Source: Pelagibacteraceae bacterium AG-349-L17
GTDB lineage: Bacteria > Pseudomonadota > Alphaproteobacteria > Pelagibacterales > Pelagibacteraceae
Assembly (NCBI GenBank): GCA_003278805.1
Contig: QCDC01000001.1
Span: 62,001-126,000 of the forward strand
Direction of reading: 5' to 3'
DNA: 64,000 nucleotides
Positions within the stretch are counted from its first letter, which is position 1; each line of letters starts with the position of its first letter. Position numbers and translations under genes: made by a program. A model generated the notes under the pieces. That model had not been told where the DNA came from. It made no database searches and worked only from the letters and a program-made list of their open reading frames with translations. Below, in pieces: positions 28,290 through 39,503 of this stretch.

Positions 28290-29678
28290 ATGAAATTAAG
28301 AAAAGAATTTGACAGTATTGGAAGTATAAATGTCCCAAATAATAAGTACTGGGGTGCTTCTACTCAAAGATCTAATAAATTTTTTAATATTGGAAAAATT
28401 TTAGTTAATATTTCAATCATTAAATCAATTGCAATTATAAAAAGATCAGCTGCAATAGTGCACGCTAAAGATAAATTAATTGATGGTAGAATTTCTAAAG
28501 CAATAATCAAAGCGTCAGACGAGGTAATTAAAGGTAAATTTGATGAAAATTTTCCTTTAAAAGTTTGGCAAACAGGTTCTGGCACACAAACAAACATGAA
28601 TGTAAATGAAGTTATTGCTAACAGAGCAATAGAAATTTTAGGTGGAAAAAAAGGAACAAAAAAACCTGTACATCCAAATGATCATGTAAATAAATCCCAA
28701 TCTACAAATGATGTTTTTCCAACTGCAATGCATATCTCTATAGTTCAACAGACAATAAGTAAAATGCTGCCAAGCTTAAAAATTTTAGAAAAAGAGTTAA
28801 AAAGAAAATCTAATGAATTTAAAAATATAGTAAAAATTGGAAGAACACATCTTCAAGATGCAACTCCATTATCTCTTGGACAAGAATTTTCAGGATATCA
28901 TTTTCAAATAAAAAAAAGTATTGAAAGAATAGAATATGCTTTAAAAGAAATATTGTTTCTTGCGCAAGGAGGTACAGCCGTTGGTACTGGAATAAATTCA
29001 AAAAAAAATTTTGATAAAAAAATTGTTAAAGAGATAGCAAAATTCACAAAATTAAAATTTAAACCTGCTCCAAATAAATTTGCTGAACTTGCTGCTCATG
29101 ATGCAATAGTAAATTTTTCAGGCACTCTAAATACATGTGCAGTTGCCCTTATGAAAATTTCAAATGATATAAGGTTTTTAGGCTCAGGTCCTAGAGCTGG
29201 TTATGGAGAATTAATTCTTCCTGAGAATGAACCAGGCTCATCAATAATGCCAGGAAAAGTAAATCCAACACAATGTGAAGCTGTAACTATGGTTTGTGTT
29301 AAAGTTATTGGAAATCATAACGGAATAACAATGGCAGGATCGCATGGACATTTTGAACTAAATGTTTTTAAACCTTTAATTGCACATAATATTTTACAAT
29401 CAATTGATTTAATTGCTGACAGCACAAAAAATTTTGCTTTTTATTGCGTTAAAGGAATAAGGGCTAATAAAAACAAAATTAAAGAACATTTAGATAATTC
29501 TCTGATGTTGGTAACTGCACTAGCTCCTCATATTGGATATGATAATGCTGCTAAAATTGCAAAAACTGCATTAAAAAATAATACTACTCTCAAACATGAA
29601 ACTTTGAAAACAGGATTAATAAACGAGAAAGATTATAAAAAAATAGTCGATCCTAAAAAAATGATCTATCCAAAATAA
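28290..29678 (+). CDS. fumC: Fumarate hydratase class II
   Basis: [72 protein letters not shown]. Confidence 0.97.
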   Translation: MKLRKEFDSIGSINVPNNKYWGASTQRSNKFFNIGKILVNISIIKSIAIIKRSAAIVHAKDKLIDGRISKAIIKASDEVIKGKFDENFPLKVWQTGSGTQTNMNVNEVIANRAIEILGGKKGTKKPVHPNDHVNKSQSTNDVFPTAMHISIVQQTISKMLPSLKILEKELKRKSNEFKNIVKIGRTHLQDATPLSLGQEFSGYHFQIKKSIERIEYALKEILFLAQGGTAVGTGINSKKNFDKKIVKEIAKFTKLKFKPAPNKFAELAAHDAIVNFSGTLNTCAVALMKISNDIRFLGSGPRAGYGELILPENEPGSSIMPGKVNPTQCEAVTMVCVKVIGNHNGITMAGSHGHFELNVFKPLIAHNILQSIDLIADSTKNFAFYCVKGIRANKNKIKEHLDNSLMLVTALAPHIGYDNAAKIAKTALKNNTTLKHETLKTGLINEKDYKKIVDPKKMIYPK

Positions 29679-31165
29679 TTCTTAATTGCTTGATTCAATA
29701 AGTTCTTAAAATAGATTTTATTTTGAAGATTATCTTTTTTTAAAATCACGTTATTTAAAATCTTATTAACATTTTGATTAATTTTGTTATCAACTTTAAT
29801 ATCTTTTAACTCAGCTGTTTTTTGATCAAAATTATAAGTAAAATTTAAATCAATTTGACTTATTTTATTTCTATAATTTTTTGGTGTTAGTAGAAACTTG
29901 TAAATTTCATTATAATTATTAATATCTATCTTTAATTTCCCATCTAAAACTAATTCTCCATCCCTTACAAAGATTAAACTTTCTAATAATTCGAAAGTTG
30001 CAAAATTCCTCCATTCAAATTTCGTCTTATCCGTATCAATAAGACCATCTTGGATTTTAGATTTTAAATTAATATTTGTAAAATTTGAATTATCATAAAT
30101 ACTATCTGCATTTATATTTAATTTAAAATCTATATTTTTACTATTAAGCACACCTGTCTTCAAAAACTCCGAAATGATAGCATTAGTTCCAAAAAGATAA
30201 TTTAAGTTTATTTCTGCTGCATCACCTTCTAAACTTGCATAAAATGGTTTAAAATTAAATTTTCCATCATATCTTATATTTGGTTGATCTACTTTATCTG
30301 AGATTTGAAAATTAAAATAATTTTTTTTAATTTGATAATCTGCAAAACGTTTAATTTTATTTATGTTAAATTCAGTTTTTCCTACTTTTATATTTTTATC
30401 AATTTTTAACTCATTTTTAATTTTAAGTTTAATTAAATCAATATTTATTTCAGAAAAAAACTTACTTTTGTCATTATTAAAATAAGACTTCATTGAGAAT
30501 GGAATATTAAAAATTTCGTTGTCTAAATAAAAAATATTTTTGAGTTCTTTAGGCTCATAAAAATATTTCAATTTTAAAATTTTGTTTATAAACAAAACTT
30601 CATCCTCTAAATTTCGAAAAAAAACATTGCTTTTCTTAATAGTTAAATTTCCATCTTTAAAGCTTTTATTTAAAAGATTTAGAAAAAAATTATAATTTTT
30701 TTTATTTATGTTAAAATTTGCATTTTCAATAATTAAATCTTTAATTTGAATATTTTTAAATGAAAATAAGTTATCAAAGGATATAAAAATTTTAAAATTT
30801 TTAATTTTTGAAATTTTAGTTTGTTCATCATTAACAATTATATTAGTCGTTATAAAATGAGGTCTTGGAAAAAAATTATATTTTATATCTTTTGAAAATT
30901 CGAAATTAAGGTCTAACTTTTTTTGAAGCTCAGTATTTAATACTTTTGAAATATCTGATTGTTTATAAAAACTAGGTAAGAGCAAGTAAGATATAAATAT
31001 AACAAAAAGTGCGACAATAGTTAAAATTATTTTATTATTTTTAAATAAATAACTAAGATTTTTAAAATTTATCTTGTTTAAATTTTTTTCTAAAAGACTA
31101 TTAATGAATTTATTTATGTTATTTAAATATTTTACAAAAAAATTTGTTTTACGCATAACAACCAA
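29666..31165 (-). CDS. AsmA-like protein
   Basis: N-terminal TM anchor followed by long beta-rich AsmA-like region ([53 protein letters not shown]). Confidence 0.7.
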   Translation of the reverse strand: MVVMRKTNFFVKYLNNINKFINSLLEKNLNKINFKNLSYLFKNNKIILTIVALFVIFISYLLLPSFYKQSDISKVLNTELQKKLDLNFEFSKDIKYNFFPRPHFITTNIIVNDEQTKISKIKNFKIFISFDNLFSFKNIQIKDLIIENANFNINKKNYNFFLNLLNKSFKDGNLTIKKSNVFFRNLEDEVLFINKILKLKYFYEPKELKNIFYLDNEIFNIPFSMKSYFNNDKSKFFSEINIDLIKLKIKNELKIDKNIKVGKTEFNINKIKRFADYQIKKNYFNFQISDKVDQPNIRYDGKFNFKPFYASLEGDAAEINLNYLFGTNAIISEFLKTGVLNSKNIDFKLNINADSIYDNSNFTNINLKSKIQDGLIDTDKTKFEWRNFATFELLESLIFVRDGELVLDGKLKIDINNYNEIYKFLLTPKNYRNKISQIDLNFTYNFDQKTAELKDIKVDNKINQNVNKILNNVILKKDNLQNKIYFKNLLNQAIKNYFG

Positions 31166-31190
31166 GAAAACTTATAAAGTATTATTTTAA

Positions 31191-33227
31191 ATGATAAACA
31201 GAGATTATTTAAATAATTTAAATGAAGCTCAAAAAGAAGCTGTATTGTACCTTGAGGGGCCGCTTTTAATTGTTGCAGGAGCTGGATCTGGCAAAACTAA
31301 AGTTTTAACATCGAGAATTGCAAATATAATAGAAAAAAAGAAAGCTTTTCCCAATCAGATCTTAGCGGTCACATTTACAAACAAAGCTGCCAAAGAAATG
31401 CAAAATAGAGTGAGTAAGTTACTTGGCTCTACTGCAGTCGGACTTTCATGGCTAGGTACATTTCATTCTATTTGTGCAAAATTATTGCGAAAACATGCAT
31501 CTGCTGCAAATCTTAATTCCAATTTTACTATTATTGACTCAGACGATCAGATCAGACTTGTTAAAAATATTTGTAAGGCTGAAAATATTGACATCAAACA
31601 ATTGTCTCCAAGGTTTATATTAGCAATAATTGATCGTTGGAAAAATAAAGGATTTTATCCAAATGAAGTAATAATAAATAATAAAGATCTTTATGAAAAA
31701 ACAATTCTTCCACTCTATAAAATTTATCAACAAAAATTAACAGATCTTAACTCTTGTGACTTTGGTGATCTTATATTGCATGCAGTAAAAATTTTGGAAT
31801 TTAATTCAGACATTAGAGAAATATATTCAAAAAATTTTAAATATATTCTTGTCGATGAATATCAAGATACAAATTTTATTCAAAGTAAATGGCTTAAACT
31901 CCTTTCAGAAAAAAATAAAAATATATGCTGTGTGGGGGATGATGATCAATCGATCTATAGTTGGAGGGGTGCGGAAATAAAAAATTTTTTAGAATTTGAT
32001 CAAGTTTATAAAAATACAAAAGTAATAAGATTAGAGCAAAATTATAGATCTTCGCAGAATATTTTATCTGTGGCTTCAAATCTTATTTCTAATAATCAAA
32101 ATAGAGTTGGAAAAACATTGATTACTACAATGGAAGAAGGTGATCCAGTGCAATTAAACTGTTTTAAAAATGGTAAAGATGAAGCAATTGGGATTTCTGA
32201 TGAAATTGAAAAAAAAATAAAAAAAAAGTTTTCGTATAATAATATTGTAATTTTAGTTAGAGCCATTTTTCAGACACGTGAATTTGAGGAAAGATTTCTA
32301 AAAATTGGTATGCCTTATAGAATATTGGGTGGTACAAAGTTTTACGAAAGAGCCGAAATTAAAGATTGTGTTGCATACTTAAGATTAATTCATCAAGAAA
32401 AAGATGACTTAGCTTTCGAAAGAATAGTGAATAACCCTAAGAGATCGATAGGTGATAGTACTTTAAAAAATATTCATGAGTTTGCTAAAGAAAATAATTT
32501 AAATTTGGAGAGGGCATCAATAAAAATGCTTGAGCAAAATTTAATTAAACCAAAAGCTAAAATTGGTCTTAGTTTATTTATTAATTCTTTGATGAAGTGG
32601 AGGAACGATTTAATTGTAAAAAAATCAAGTCATATAAAATTATTACAAATTGTTTTGGATGAATCAGGATATTCAGCAATGCTTAAAAATAAAAAAGATT
32701 TAGATAATGAAAATAGGCTAGAAAACATTAAAGAGTTGTTAAGTGCTATGAAAGAATTTGATAATTTAGAAAGTTTTTTAGAACACGTATCTTTGGCAAC
32801 TTCAGTTGACCAAGAGTGGGAAGGCCAAAAAGTTAACATGATGACAATGCATGCTGCAAAAGGATTAGAATTTGATGTTGTATTTTTACCTGGATGGGAA
32901 GAGGGGTTATTTCCACATCAAAAATCTATCGAAGAAAAAGGTCAAAATGGCTTAGAAGAAGAAAGGCGTTTAGCATATGTGGGTGTTACTAGAGCAAAGA
33001 AAAAAGCTATTATATCTTTTTCAATGAATAGATTTTATCAAGGAGATTGGGTTGATAGTATGGCTTCAAGATTTATTGATGAATTACCTGAAAAACATAT
33101 AGAAAAAAATTCTTACTTTGATGAGGAAATTAACAATGATGATGATTTCGAATTTAATCAGGATTTTGAAATTGAGGAGGGTACAAGAAGTCCTGGGTGG
33201 ATAAGATATCAAAAGAGAATTAAATGA
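31191..33227 (+). CDS. uvrD: UvrD/PcrA superfamily 1 DNA helicase
   Basis: LNEAQKEAVLYLEGPLLIVAGAGSGKTKVLTSRIANII; VDEYQDTN; VGDDDQSIYSWRGAE; MTMHAAKGLEFDVVFLPGWEEGLFPH. Confidence 0.96.
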   Translation: MINRDYLNNLNEAQKEAVLYLEGPLLIVAGAGSGKTKVLTSRIANIIEKKKAFPNQILAVTFTNKAAKEMQNRVSKLLGSTAVGLSWLGTFHSICAKLLRKHASAANLNSNFTIIDSDDQIRLVKNICKAENIDIKQLSPRFILAIIDRWKNKGFYPNEVIINNKDLYEKTILPLYKIYQQKLTDLNSCDFGDLILHAVKILEFNSDIREIYSKNFKYILVDEYQDTNFIQSKWLKLLSEKNKNICCVGDDDQSIYSWRGAEIKNFLEFDQVYKNTKVIRLEQNYRSSQNILSVASNLISNNQNRVGKTLITTMEEGDPVQLNCFKNGKDEAIGISDEIEKKIKKKFSYNNIVILVRAIFQTREFEERFLKIGMPYRILGGTKFYERAEIKDCVAYLRLIHQEKDDLAFERIVNNPKRSIGDSTLKNIHEFAKENNLNLERASIKMLEQNLIKPKAKIGLSLFINSLMKWRNDLIVKKSSHIKLLQIVLDESGYSAMLKNKKDLDNENRLENIKELLSAMKEFDNLESFLEHVSLATSVDQEWEGQKVNMMTMHAAKGLEFDVVFLPGWEEGLFPHQKSIEEKGQNGLEEERRLAYVGVTRAKKKAIISFSMNRFYQGDWVDSMASRFIDELPEKHIEKNSYFDEEINNDDDFEFNQDFEIEEGTRSPGWIRYQKRIK

Positions 33228-34918
33228 GAAATTATATAAAAATTTTAAGAAGTAAATTTAAAAAATATGAAATTGATGGTTACGTAATTCCAAAAAATGA
33301 TGATTTTTTTACAGAATATTCAAAATTAAATAGATTAGAAGTTATTTCAAATTTTAGTGGATCCGCTGGGTTAGCTATTATTCTTAAAAATAAAAATTAT
33401 TTATTTACCGACGGAAGATACACAATTCAGAGTAGGATTGAGAGTGGAAAAAATTTTAAAATTTATGGATTTGAAAAATTAATAAATTGCAGTTTATTTA
33501 AAAATCTTACACTCGGTATTGATCCAAAATTATTTACCAATACTCAAATAAAAAATTATTTTTTGAAATATAATAAAATAAAACATGTTGAAAAAAATCT
33601 AATTGATGCAATTAAAAAACAAAAAAAAAGAAAGAATATCCCATTTTTTTCTCTAGACAAAAAAGTCATTGGGGAAAGTGTTAATTCTAAATTAAATAAA
33701 ATATCTAAATATTTAAAAAAAAATAGATCTGATTACATTTTTATTAGTGCACCTGAAAATGTTGCGTGGACTTTAAATATAAGGGGTGGTGATAGCCCGA
33801 ATAGTCCTGTGCCTAACTCAAGATTAATAATAAGTAAATCAAAAAAAATATTACTTATAACTACTCTTAAAAAATGTAAAAAATTATTAAAGAATAAAGT
33901 TATCAAGAAAGACGAATTTTTAAACGTAAATGATTTATCAAAAAAAATATTAAAACTTAAAGGAAAAAATTTTATTGTAGACGATAAATCTTGCTCAATA
34001 TTTTTTGAAAATTTAATTAAATCAAAATTTAAGATTATAAATAGAGAAGATCCAACTTATCTTTTAAAGGCAATTAAAAATAAAACTGAAATAAAGAATA
34101 TGACTGATGCTCATATTTCTGATGGAGTAGCATTAACAAAATTTTTATTCTGGATTAAAAAAATTAATAAAAAAAAAATTACTGAAGTAGAGGCTGCTAA
34201 GAAATTAGAAAATTTTAGAAAATTAAATAAGAACTTTCTATATCCTAGTTTTGATACAATTGCAGGTTCGGGTAAAAATGGTGCTATTGTACATTACCGT
34301 GCTAAAAAAGGAAATTGCAGAACTATTAATAAAAAAGATATTTTTCTTTGTGACTCTGGTGGGCAATATAAATATGGTACTACCGACGTTACAAGAACAA
34401 TTTGTTTTTCAAAACAAAAACAAAAAGTAAAAAATATTTTCACTAAAGTTTTAAAAGGTCATATTGCTGTAGCTATAACAGACATAAATAAAGAATATAT
34501 TGGTAAAAAAATTGATAAAAGAGCGAGAAAATTTTTAAATGAAAGTAACTTAGATTACGCACATGGTACTGGACATGGTGTTGGTTTTTTTCTTAATGTT
34601 CATGAAGGACCTCAATCAATTACAAAAATAAACACAGTAAAAATAAGAGAAGGTATGATATTAAGTAATGAGCCTGGGTATTATAAAACTAATCAGTATG
34701 GAATTAGGATTGAAAATTTAGTTTATGTAAAAAAAATAAATAAAAAATTATTATTCCAAAATTTAACTATGGCACCTATAGAAAAAGATTTAATCAATTT
34801 TGATTTATTAACAGTTAATGAAAAAAACTATCTATTTAAATATCATTTAGAAATTTATTCAAAGATATCAAAATATTTAAATCCAAATGAGAAAAAGTGG
34901 TTAGCTAGTTTTATTTAG
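33224..34918 (+). CDS. Xaa-Pro aminopeptidase (M24)
   Basis: LFTDGRYTIQSRIE; FDTIAGSGKNGAIVHYRA; LCDSGGQYKYGTTDVTRTI; HGTGHGVGFFLNVHEGPQSI; MILSNEPGYY. Confidence 0.94.
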   Translation: MRNYIKILRSKFKKYEIDGYVIPKNDDFFTEYSKLNRLEVISNFSGSAGLAIILKNKNYLFTDGRYTIQSRIESGKNFKIYGFEKLINCSLFKNLTLGIDPKLFTNTQIKNYFLKYNKIKHVEKNLIDAIKKQKKRKNIPFFSLDKKVIGESVNSKLNKISKYLKKNRSDYIFISAPENVAWTLNIRGGDSPNSPVPNSRLIISKSKKILLITTLKKCKKLLKNKVIKKDEFLNVNDLSKKILKLKGKNFIVDDKSCSIFFENLIKSKFKIINREDPTYLLKAIKNKTEIKNMTDAHISDGVALTKFLFWIKKINKKKITEVEAAKKLENFRKLNKNFLYPSFDTIAGSGKNGAIVHYRAKKGNCRTINKKDIFLCDSGGQYKYGTTDVTRTICFSKQKQKVKNIFTKVLKGHIAVAITDINKEYIGKKIDKRARKFLNESNLDYAHGTGHGVGFFLNVHEGPQSITKINTVKIREGMILSNEPGYYKTNQYGIRIENLVYVKKINKKLLFQNLTMAPIEKDLINFDLLTVNEKNYLFKYHLEIYSKISKYLNPNEKKWLASFI

Positions 34919-36940
34919 CATTTTCATAAATACATCTTGATCTATAACATTTATTTTTAGCTGTTTAGCATTGTCAATTTTCTTTTTTGTTGGCTTGTCC
35001 CCAATTATTAAATAATTTAATTTCTTAGAAACACTACTAACAGTTTTTCCAGAATTTTCTTCAATCAAAGATTTTAATTCTGCTCTACTAATTCCATTTA
35101 ATTTTCCGGTTATTAAAAAAGTTTTATTTTTCAATAAACCATTATCAGAATTTTGAATAGCATTTTTAACTGTTAAAACTTTTTCTAATTCATCCAAAAC
35201 TCTTATGTTAGTTTTATTTGAAAAAAAAATTTTTATAGAATTTACTTGTGTTTCACCAATGCCATCAATGTTTAACAAATCTTCATAATCACTATTAATG
35301 GATAAATTTTTAAATTTTGAGAATGATGTGAAATGTTTTGACAACAACTTTGCATTCTCTAATCCTATATGCCTAATTCCTAACGAATAAATTAATCTTT
35401 CTAGAGAAATATTTTTTTTTTGATTAATTGAATATATCAAATTTTTGACAGATAATTGGCCCCAGCCATCTAGTTTCTCAATTTTTGAATAATTTAATTT
35501 AAATATATCTTGAGGATATTTTATAAATTTTAATTTCCAAAAATTTTCGACTATTTTTTTTCCAAAACCGTCTATATTAAAAGCCTCTTTTGAAACAAAA
35601 TGTTTTAATTTTTCAATCGATATTTTATCACAATAATAACCTTCGCTAGAACATCTCCTAACTGCATCAACTTTTTTTGTTATCTTATTAAATTCTTTAA
35701 TTGTTTTTGATCCACAAGAAGGACAATTTTCTGGAAAAATAAATTTTTTAGAATTTTTTAATCTTTTTTTTATATCTATAGAAAGTATGTGCGGTATGAC
35801 ATCTCCTGCTCTCTCTATAACAGCCGTATCACCTACTCTAATATCTTTTCGGTTGATTTCATCTTCGTTATGCAATGTAGCATTTGAAACTAAAACTCCA
35901 CCAATATTAATTGGCTTTATCTTTGCAACTGGCGTTAAGGCACCAGTTCTTCCAACTTGGATCTCTATGTCTAAAATTTTAGAAATAGCTTTATTTGATG
36001 AAAATTTGTGAGCAATAGCCCATCTAGGTGCGTTAGCTACATTTCCTAATCTTTTTTGGATTGCAAAATCATTAACTTTATAAACTATCCCGTCTATATC
36101 AAAATCTATATCAGCTCTTTTTTTTTCTAATTCATTGTAATTTTTAATTAAATTTTTAATTCCAGTTATTTTTTTATTAAATGGATTTGTTTTAAATCCC
36201 CAATCACTTAATTTTTTGAGAAAATCAATTTGATTATAAATTAACAAACCCTTTTCATGCCCAAAGGTATAAGCGATAAATTTTAAAGGTATTTTTCTTG
36301 TATCATCTGGATTTTTTTGTCTTAAACTACCTGAGGCGGCATTTCTTGGGTTGGCGAATTTATCTTTAAGATTTTTAAAGTCACTGTTTTGAATAAATAC
36401 TTCTCCTCTGATATCAATCTCTTGAGGAAAATCTTTATATAAAACTTTTCTTGGAATATCTTTTAATGTTTTAAGATTTTCAGTTATATCCTCGCCTTCC
36501 TTGCCATCACCTCTGGATAAGCCTTTTTCTAATTTACCATTTTTATAAATTAATGAGGCGGAAATACCATCAATTTTGGGTTCTGAGCTATAGGATATGG
36601 TAAAATTATCATTTTCAGATAAATAATTTTTTATTTTTTTTTCAAAATTAATTAAATCATTTTCACTAAATGCATTAGCTAAAGACAACATTGGAACTTT
36701 GTGTCTAACTTTTTTAAAGTTTTTAGATGGTTTGAAGCCAACTTGTATTGTAGGGGTGTTTAATGTTTTTAAAAAACTATATTTTTCCTCTATCTTCTGT
36801 ATTTCCTTTTTGAATAAATCATAATCAGCATCAGACAATTCAGGCTTACTTTCATCATAATATTTTTTATTGTAATGGTTTAATAATTTTATTTTCTTTA
36901 AATATTCTTTTTTGATCAAGTCAATTTTCATATTAATCAA
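34901..36940 (-). CDS. ligA: NAD-dependent DNA ligase LigA
   Basis: KIDGISASLIYKNGKLEKGLSRGDGKEGEDITENLKTLKDIP; FANPRNAASGSLRQ; C-terminal BRCT. Confidence 0.98.
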   Translation of the reverse strand: MINMKIDLIKKEYLKKIKLLNHYNKKYYDESKPELSDADYDLFKKEIQKIEEKYSFLKTLNTPTIQVGFKPSKNFKKVRHKVPMLSLANAFSENDLINFEKKIKNYLSENDNFTISYSSEPKIDGISASLIYKNGKLEKGLSRGDGKEGEDITENLKTLKDIPRKVLYKDFPQEIDIRGEVFIQNSDFKNLKDKFANPRNAASGSLRQKNPDDTRKIPLKFIAYTFGHEKGLLIYNQIDFLKKLSDWGFKTNPFNKKITGIKNLIKNYNELEKKRADIDFDIDGIVYKVNDFAIQKRLGNVANAPRWAIAHKFSSNKAISKILDIEIQVGRTGALTPVAKIKPINIGGVLVSNATLHNEDEINRKDIRVGDTAVIERAGDVIPHILSIDIKKRLKNSKKFIFPENCPSCGSKTIKEFNKITKKVDAVRRCSSEGYYCDKISIEKLKHFVSKEAFNIDGFGKKIVENFWKLKFIKYPQDIFKLNYSKIEKLDGWGQLSVKNLIYSINQKKNISLERLIYSLGIRHIGLENAKLLSKHFTSFSKFKNLSINSDYEDLLNIDGIGETQVNSIKIFFSNKTNIRVLDELEKVLTVKNAIQNSDNGLLKNKTFLITGKLNGISRAELKSLIEENSGKTVSSVSKKLNYLIIGDKPTKKKIDNAKQLKINVIDQDVFMKMLNKTS

Positions 36941-37772
36941 AAAGTTTTTTAAATTTTTCTATTACACCCTTTTTATCTTTATTGATTTTTTTTGGAACTA
37001 TCTCCTTGTAATCTTTATTAAATACTTTATAAGATTTTTTGTACCACTCACTAGATTGATAATTATAACCTAAAAGACTTGCATATTTTTTTGACTCTTC
37101 AATTAGTCCAATTTTATAATTTGTTTCAACTAATCGATGCAAAGCTTCTTCAACATAAATGGTTTTATCATATTTCTCTACAACAATTTTGTACCTATTT
37201 ATTGCTGCAATCCATTTATTTTTTTTTTGATAATGCCTTGCTAAATACATCTCTTTTGAAGCTAATATATCTTCGATTAAATCTAGTTTAAATTTTGAAT
37301 CCATTGCAAAGTCTGTGTTAGGATAATCTTCCATCAATAATTCAAATTTATTTTTGGCTTTCAATAAAGGTTCTATATCTCTTTTTTCATCCTCTATCAT
37401 CTCATAATAACAAATTCCAATTAGATAATGAGCATAAGAAACTCCTTTATCTTTTGGATAAGTTATTAAATATCTTTCAAGATTTGATAAAGCTTCAGAA
37501 TAATAATTTTGAAGATAATAAGAATATGAGGCCATTAAAGCAGATTTAGGCGCCCAAGATGATTGTGGAAATAGAAGCTCAGCTTCTAAAAATTTTTGTG
37601 CTGCATTGTAAGTATCATTTTTATTTAGCTTGTCCAATCCATCTTTATAAGCTTCAATCATTTCTAATTCTTGGGTTTTTTTTTTTATATTTTGGGAAAT
37701 TGGTTGCTCTTTTGTGCATGATATTAAAATTATCAAGAATAAAAAAAATAAAACAATTTTGGAATAACTCAT
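36933..37772 (-). CDS. bamD: Outer membrane assembly lipoprotein BamD
   Basis: Lipobox-like LISCT; TPR-like YNAAQKFLEAELLFPQSSWAPKSALMASYSYYLQNYYSEALSNLERYL; upstream of ligA. Confidence 0.9.
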   Translation of the reverse strand: MSYSKIVLFFLFLIILISCTKEQPISQNIKKKTQELEMIEAYKDGLDKLNKNDTYNAAQKFLEAELLFPQSSWAPKSALMASYSYYLQNYYSEALSNLERYLITYPKDKGVSYAHYLIGICYYEMIEDEKRDIEPLLKAKNKFELLMEDYPNTDFAMDSKFKLDLIEDILASKEMYLARHYQKKNKWIAAINRYKIVVEKYDKTIYVEEALHRLVETNYKIGLIEESKKYASLLGYNYQSSEWYKKSYKVFNKDYKEIVPKKINKDKKGVIEKFKKLFD

Positions 37773-37819
37773 AAAATATTTATATAATTTTCGACGATAA
37801 TTTGAAAGTTATATATATT

Positions 37820-38740
37820 CTATGCTATGGATTTCAAAATACTTCTATTAACTAAAGTGTGGGGTAAATTTCTCTCTTTGATTTCTATAATTGAAAAATT
37901 TTCACTTTTTTGAAACACTTTCCTTAACAATTCATTTGTCAAATAATGACCACCCCTATAACAATTTATGCTACCAATTATTCTATATCCCGATGTATAT
38001 AAATCACCAATACAATCTAGGATCTTATGATTAACAAATTCCTTGGGATTTCTTAATCCACCTTTGTTTAAAATCTCTTTATCTTTAACAACTATTGCAT
38101 TATTTAGACTTCCACCTTTAGCCAATCCAATTTTTTTAATTGCTTCAATATCCTCGTATAGGCAAAAAGTTCTTGAGTTTAAAATATCTTCTAAATTATC
38201 TTCATAAACATTAATTTTATTCTTTTGATTTCCAATTACAGGATTTTCAAAACATAGTTCAAAATTAATATCCAGACTTAGCTTTGAAGGTTCAATATAT
38301 ATATATCTATTCCCATCTTTAAATTCTATTTTTTTATTAATTTTTATTATTTTTATCGGGGCTTCACTTATTTCAAAACCAGCTGGTACAATTTTTTCAA
38401 TAAACTCTTTAGCTGAGCCGTCTAAAATTGGAACTTCCTCATTGTCTAGTTCTATCAAAGCATTATCAATACCAAGACCAAATAAAGCTCCCATCAAATG
38501 TTCTATAGTTGAGATTTTAACTCCAAACTCATTTGATATAGTTGTATTTAATGAAGTGTTACTTACATTGAGAAAATTGGGATAAACTATATTATTATTA
38601 TCTATATCAACCCTTTTGAATATAATTCCAGTGTCTGGAATTGCAGGTTTGATAGTTACATTTACATCAACTCCAGTATGTAAACCAATTCCACTAAATG
38701 ATATAGAGTTTTTAATAGTTTTTTGATTTAAATATGACAC
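37820..38740 (-). CDS. lpxC: UDP-3-O-acyl-N-acetylglucosamine deacetylase
   Basis: QKTIKNSISFSGIGLHTGVDVNVTIKPA; STIEHLMGALFGLGIDNALIELDNEEVPILDGSA; HKILDCIGDLYTSGYRIIG. Confidence 0.98.
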   Translation of the reverse strand: MSYLNQKTIKNSISFSGIGLHTGVDVNVTIKPAIPDTGIIFKRVDIDNNNIVYPNFLNVSNTSLNTTISNEFGVKISTIEHLMGALFGLGIDNALIELDNEEVPILDGSAKEFIEKIVPAGFEISEAPIKIIKINKKIEFKDGNRYIYIEPSKLSLDINFELCFENPVIGNQKNKINVYEDNLEDILNSRTFCLYEDIEAIKKIGLAKGGSLNNAIVVKDKEILNKGGLRNPKEFVNHKILDCIGDLYTSGYRIIGSINCYRGGHYLTNELLRKVFQKSENFSIIEIKERNLPHTLVNRSILKSIA

Positions 38741-38804
38741 AATGAACTTATAATTGGGTGTGATTGTTTAATAAAAACAACTAATGTTACGAGAAAAAAC
38801 AATA

Positions 38805-39503
38805 CTAACTAAATAATTGAAAAAATTTTTCAAAAATACCCCTATTTTTGCTAATTTTTGGGATTAATTGGACTTCATTTAAATTTGATCCATTTAAAAT
38901 TTTATAAACCATAACAGGAAATTTAATTTTTTGATCTTCAAAGAAACTACTTACGTATTCTTTATCTAGATACTTGTTAATCTTAATTTGATATTTTTCT
39001 AACAAATTTTCTAAGGGATATGACAAGTTTTCTGGAATTGAAATAAAGTTTATAATCAAACTTAAATCCTCTGCTTGAATTTCTTTTTTTAGGTATTCAA
39101 AATTTTTGCCATTTATCAAGTAATTATTAACAATAATATGCATTATTTTTTGATCTTTGTAACTTTTTTGAAACAATTCTTTTGACTCTACAACCAAACT
39201 TTTAATAGCATTGTAATTTAATACTTTATTGTAATTTTTTTTTTTAATTCCAATATGTGTCCTAAATAATTGCTCATTTTCAATTATTATGAATATATTT
39301 TTTACAAATTTACCAATTAACTTCTCTATTTTTAAAATATTTTCATCAAGAAAATTATCAAGACTTGTGTAATCTAAAGAATTATTTTCAATTATAATTT
39401 CATTGCTGTATAAATTCTCAAACCTTATAACATCAAATAAATAAATTTCTAATTTATTACTTGAAATACATAAGTAGGTTTCTGTATTTGACTCTTCATT
39501 CAT
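38805..39503 (-). CDS. Truncated FtsA-like protein (1C/SHS2-like region plus C-terminal amphipathic helix; actin-like ATPase half absent)
   Basis: 232 aa at the ftsA locus between ftsQ and lpxC; by-eye match to the FtsA N-terminal half; ends RGIFEKFFQLFS. Confidence 0.55.
   Translation of the reverse strand: MNEESNTETYLCISSNKLEIYLFDVIRFENLYSNEIIIENNSLDYTSLDNFLDENILKIEKLIGKFVKNIFIIIENEQLFRTHIGIKKKNYNKVLNYNAIKSLVVESKELFQKSYKDQKIMHIIVNNYLINGKNFEYLKKEIQAEDLSLIINFISIPENLSYPLENLLEKYQIKINKYLDKEYVSSFFEDQKIKFPVMVYKILNGSNLNEVQLIPKISKNRGIFEKFFQLFS

Noticed and set aside
36933-36940. Absence of recN between bamD and ligA
   Set aside because: recN is often found there, but it may simply be elsewhere or lost; nothing in this window supports more.
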